Assembly: GCA_027295975.1 (NCBI GenBank)
Contig: JAPUJX010000310.1
Coordinates: forward strand, 1-6,872
DNA from: Gammaproteobacteria bacterium
GTDB lineage: Bacteria > Pseudomonadota > Gammaproteobacteria > Pseudomonadales > Azotimanducaceae
Reading direction: 5' to 3'
DNA length: 6,872 nucleotides
Shown: positions 5,355-6,872 of the stretch, one piece after another
How positions within the stretch are numbered: the stretch's first letter is position 1
Layout: each line of letters begins with the position of its first letter
Notes under the pieces: model-generated
Seen by the model: only the letters and a program-made list of their open reading frames with translations
What the model was told of the DNA's origin: nothing
The model's database searches: none
Translations under genes and position numbers: made by a program

Positions 5355-6872
5355 ATGACTGCAGCAACACATGGAAACCTCTGGCAGATCACCCAAGGGC
5401 AACGGTTTCGCTACGTCTGCGCGATTCTGTCCATGGCGCTCACCAACCTCTTCATGTTTGGCGCGCCATTGCTGGGCAAAGACGCTATCGACGTCGTGGT
5501 GGAACAGGACTTCTCCTACGCAACACCCGGATTAGTTGAGCTTGCCCAATGGCTCGCCGGTCCGACGCCGTATCTCGCCTACCTTGGGCTGACCGCGGTG
5601 TTGGCAATAGCGATCACCGCAATCGGCGGCATTTTTCTGTACTTTCGCGGCCGTCTTGCAGCGATCGCCTCGGAGGCAATACTCCGTCGTTTGCGGGAGG
5701 CGCTTTATCAACGCCTGCACCACCTTCCCGCCGGGTATTACGACAGCGCCGACACCGGCGACCTCGTGCAGCGCTGCTCTTCCGACGCGGAAACCCTGCG
5801 GGTGTTTTTGTCCAGCGACATCGTGGAGATGGGCCGGGCGATCATGCTGCTCATCTGCGTGACCCCCATTCTATTCTGGATGGACGGGCGTCTCGCCTGG
5901 TTGTCCCTGTGCCTCATGCCTTTTTTAGCCATCGGCGCTTACGTGTTGTTCTCCAAGGTAAAAACGGTGTTTCAGATCACCGACGCATCCGAAGGCGCAA
6001 TGACCACCACCCTGCAGGAAAACCTCACAGGTATCCGGGTGGTGAGGGCGTTTGCCCGCCAGGAGTTCGAGATTCAGAAGTTTGCCGAGAGAAACGCGGA
6101 TTTCCGCAATAACAATTACCAGTTGATACGACTGATGGGCTTTTACTGGGGTACCAGTGATTTCTTCTCGATGTCGCAGGTCGGACTGGTGTTGTTCGCC
6201 GGTGCGGCGTTCATCATGGACGGCACGATGACCGTAGGCACGCTGTTTGCATTTTTGACCTTTGTGTCGATCGTGATCTGGCCGATTCGACAACTCGGCC
6301 GGGTGCTCACCGACAGTGGCAAGGCCGTGATATCCCTCAAGCGCATCAACGAGATTCTGCACGAAGAGGAGGAGTCTATCGAGGTGGTGCCCAGCCATGG
6401 CCGCGCACGAGGCGAAATCACCATCGAGGGGCTCAACTTCTCTTACGAGGAAGGCCGGCCCGTATTGACCGATATCTCGATTCACATTCCACCCGGGGAA
6501 ACCGTCGCAATCGTCGGACCCCCCGGCTCAGGCAAAACCAGCCTCATTCGTGTCCTGCTCCGAATGTACCCCTATCAAAGTGGTTCGCTGAAGCTCGACG
6601 GCATCGAGATCTCCGGCGTGAACCGCCAATGGTTGCGCTGGCAGATCGGCGTGGTGCTGCAGGATCCGTTCCTCTATTCACGCAGCATTCGCGCGAATCT
6701 GGCGGTTGGCAGACCCAACGCTCCCGAACCGGAGCTGATCGAGGCCTGCCGGGACGCCGCGATCGTCGATTCGATCATGAGCTTTCCCGAGCGTTTCGAC
6801 GCCATGGTGGGTGAACGCGGGGTGACACTTTCCGGTGGTCAGCGTCAGCGTCTGGCACTGGCTCGCGCCCTG
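5355..6872 (+). CDS. ABC exporter half-transporter, fused membrane and ATPase domains (3' truncated)
   Basis: The frame from ATG 5355 is open to the last base (506 codons). Residues about 19-330 form an exporter-type membrane domain with hydrophobic segments near 22-40, 74-96, 162-180, 184-200, 274-290 and 294-311. Typical intracellular-loop sequences are present: TGDLVQRCSSDAETLR (134-149) and LQENLTGIRVVRAFARQ (220-236). The ATPase domain begins near 355: A-loop Tyr364, Walker A GPPGSGKT (388-395), Q-loop Gln436 in VVLQDPF, and signature LSGGQRQR (492-499). Walker B, D-loop and the switch histidine lie past the window edge. The usual length is about 580-620 residues. Such proteins export lipids, drugs or peptides from the inner membrane as dimers, often with a second half-transporter encoded next door. 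The ATG lacks a strong ribosome site, but the N-terminus (GAPLLGKDAID) fits the family. Substrate is unknown. Confidence 0.95.
   Translation, partial: MTAATHGNLWQITQGQRFRYVCAILSMALTNLFMFGAPLLGKDAIDVVVEQDFSYATPGLVELAQWLAGPTPYLAYLGLTAVLAIAITAIGGIFLYFRGRLAAIASEAILRRLREALYQRLHHLPAGYYDSADTGDLVQRCSSDAETLRVFLSSDIVEMGRAIMLLICVTPILFWMDGRLAWLSLCLMPFLAIGAYVLFSKVKTVFQITDASEGAMTTTLQENLTGIRVVRAFARQEFEIQKFAERNADFRNNNYQLIRLMGFYWGTSDFFSMSQVGLVLFAGAAFIMDGTMTVGTLFAFLTFVSIVIWPIRQLGRVLTDSGKAVISLKRINEILHEEEESIEVVPSHGRARGEITIEGLNFSYEEGRPVLTDISIHIPPGETVAIVGPPGSGKTSLIRVLLRMYPYQSGSLKLDGIEISGVNRQWLRWQIGVVLQDPFLYSRSIRANLAVGRPNAPEPELIEACRDAAIVDSIMSFPERFDAMVGERGVTLSGGQRQRLALARAL

Noticed and set aside
5228..5539. 103-codon plus-strand open frame starting inside the terminator
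   Set aside because: It begins within the terminator stem and runs into the transporter in the wrong frame; no ribosome site or family resemblance.
5549..6112. 187-codon plus-strand open frame overlapping the ABC transporter
   Set aside because: Arginine- and proline-rich composition with no motifs; it is the out-of-frame reading of the transporter membrane domain.
5925..6485. 186-codon minus-strand open frame opposite the ABC transporter
   Set aside because: It lies fully within the well-supported transporter gene, has no recognisable motif, and is a typical antisense shadow of GC-rich coding DNA.
1..6872. CRISPR arrays, tRNA genes, insertion sequences, integrases, toxin-antitoxin or defence modules
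   Set aside because: None is visible: no spaced direct repeats, no terminal inverted repeats, and no transposase, integrase or nuclease motifs in any plausible frame.

Overview
The window (6872 bases, GC-rich, all convincing genes on the + strand) looks like an ordinary stretch of chromosome from a Gram-negative proteobacterium. It carries an N-terminal export signal on a transglutaminase-like protein and on a methyltransferase, a family of TolB-propeller amidohydrolases common in marine and soil Gammaproteobacteria and relatives, and a half-size ABC exporter. I lean towards a gammaproteobacterium, but no marker gene is present, so this is an inference from gene content only. No rRNA, tRNA, CRISPR, insertion sequence, integrase or phage gene is visible.

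Layout: (1) 1-1656, the C-terminal part of a large amidohydrolase with a preceding beta-propeller segment, cut by the left edge. (2) 1827-3215, a probably exported transglutaminase-like protein starting at TTG, with an intact Cys-His-Asp triad at its C-terminus. (3) 3302-4303, a zinc-free NADP-dependent oxidoreductase of the CurA / leukotriene B4 dehydrogenase type. (4) 4308-5060, a class I SAM-methyltransferase fold with a signal peptide. It starts 4 nt after the oxidoreductase stop, and its Shine-Dalgarno lies inside the oxidoreductase gene, so the two form a tight operon. (5) 5061-5354, a 294-base gap holding a compact promoter / Shine-Dalgarno / mini-ORF / terminator arrangement, in which the mini-ORF seems to be frameshifted. 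(6) 5355-6872, an ABC exporter half-transporter cut by the right edge just after the LSGGQ signature.

The genes do not assemble into one recognisable pathway. The only functional unit supported by spacing is the oxidoreductase-methyltransferase pair. A strong intrinsic terminator separates everything to its left from the ABC transporter. I see no clear evidence of a new multi-gene system. The observations most worth a second look are the broken or recoded micro-gene at 5101-5200, the apparently exported methyltransferase, and the unusual metal-site residues of the amidohydrolase.
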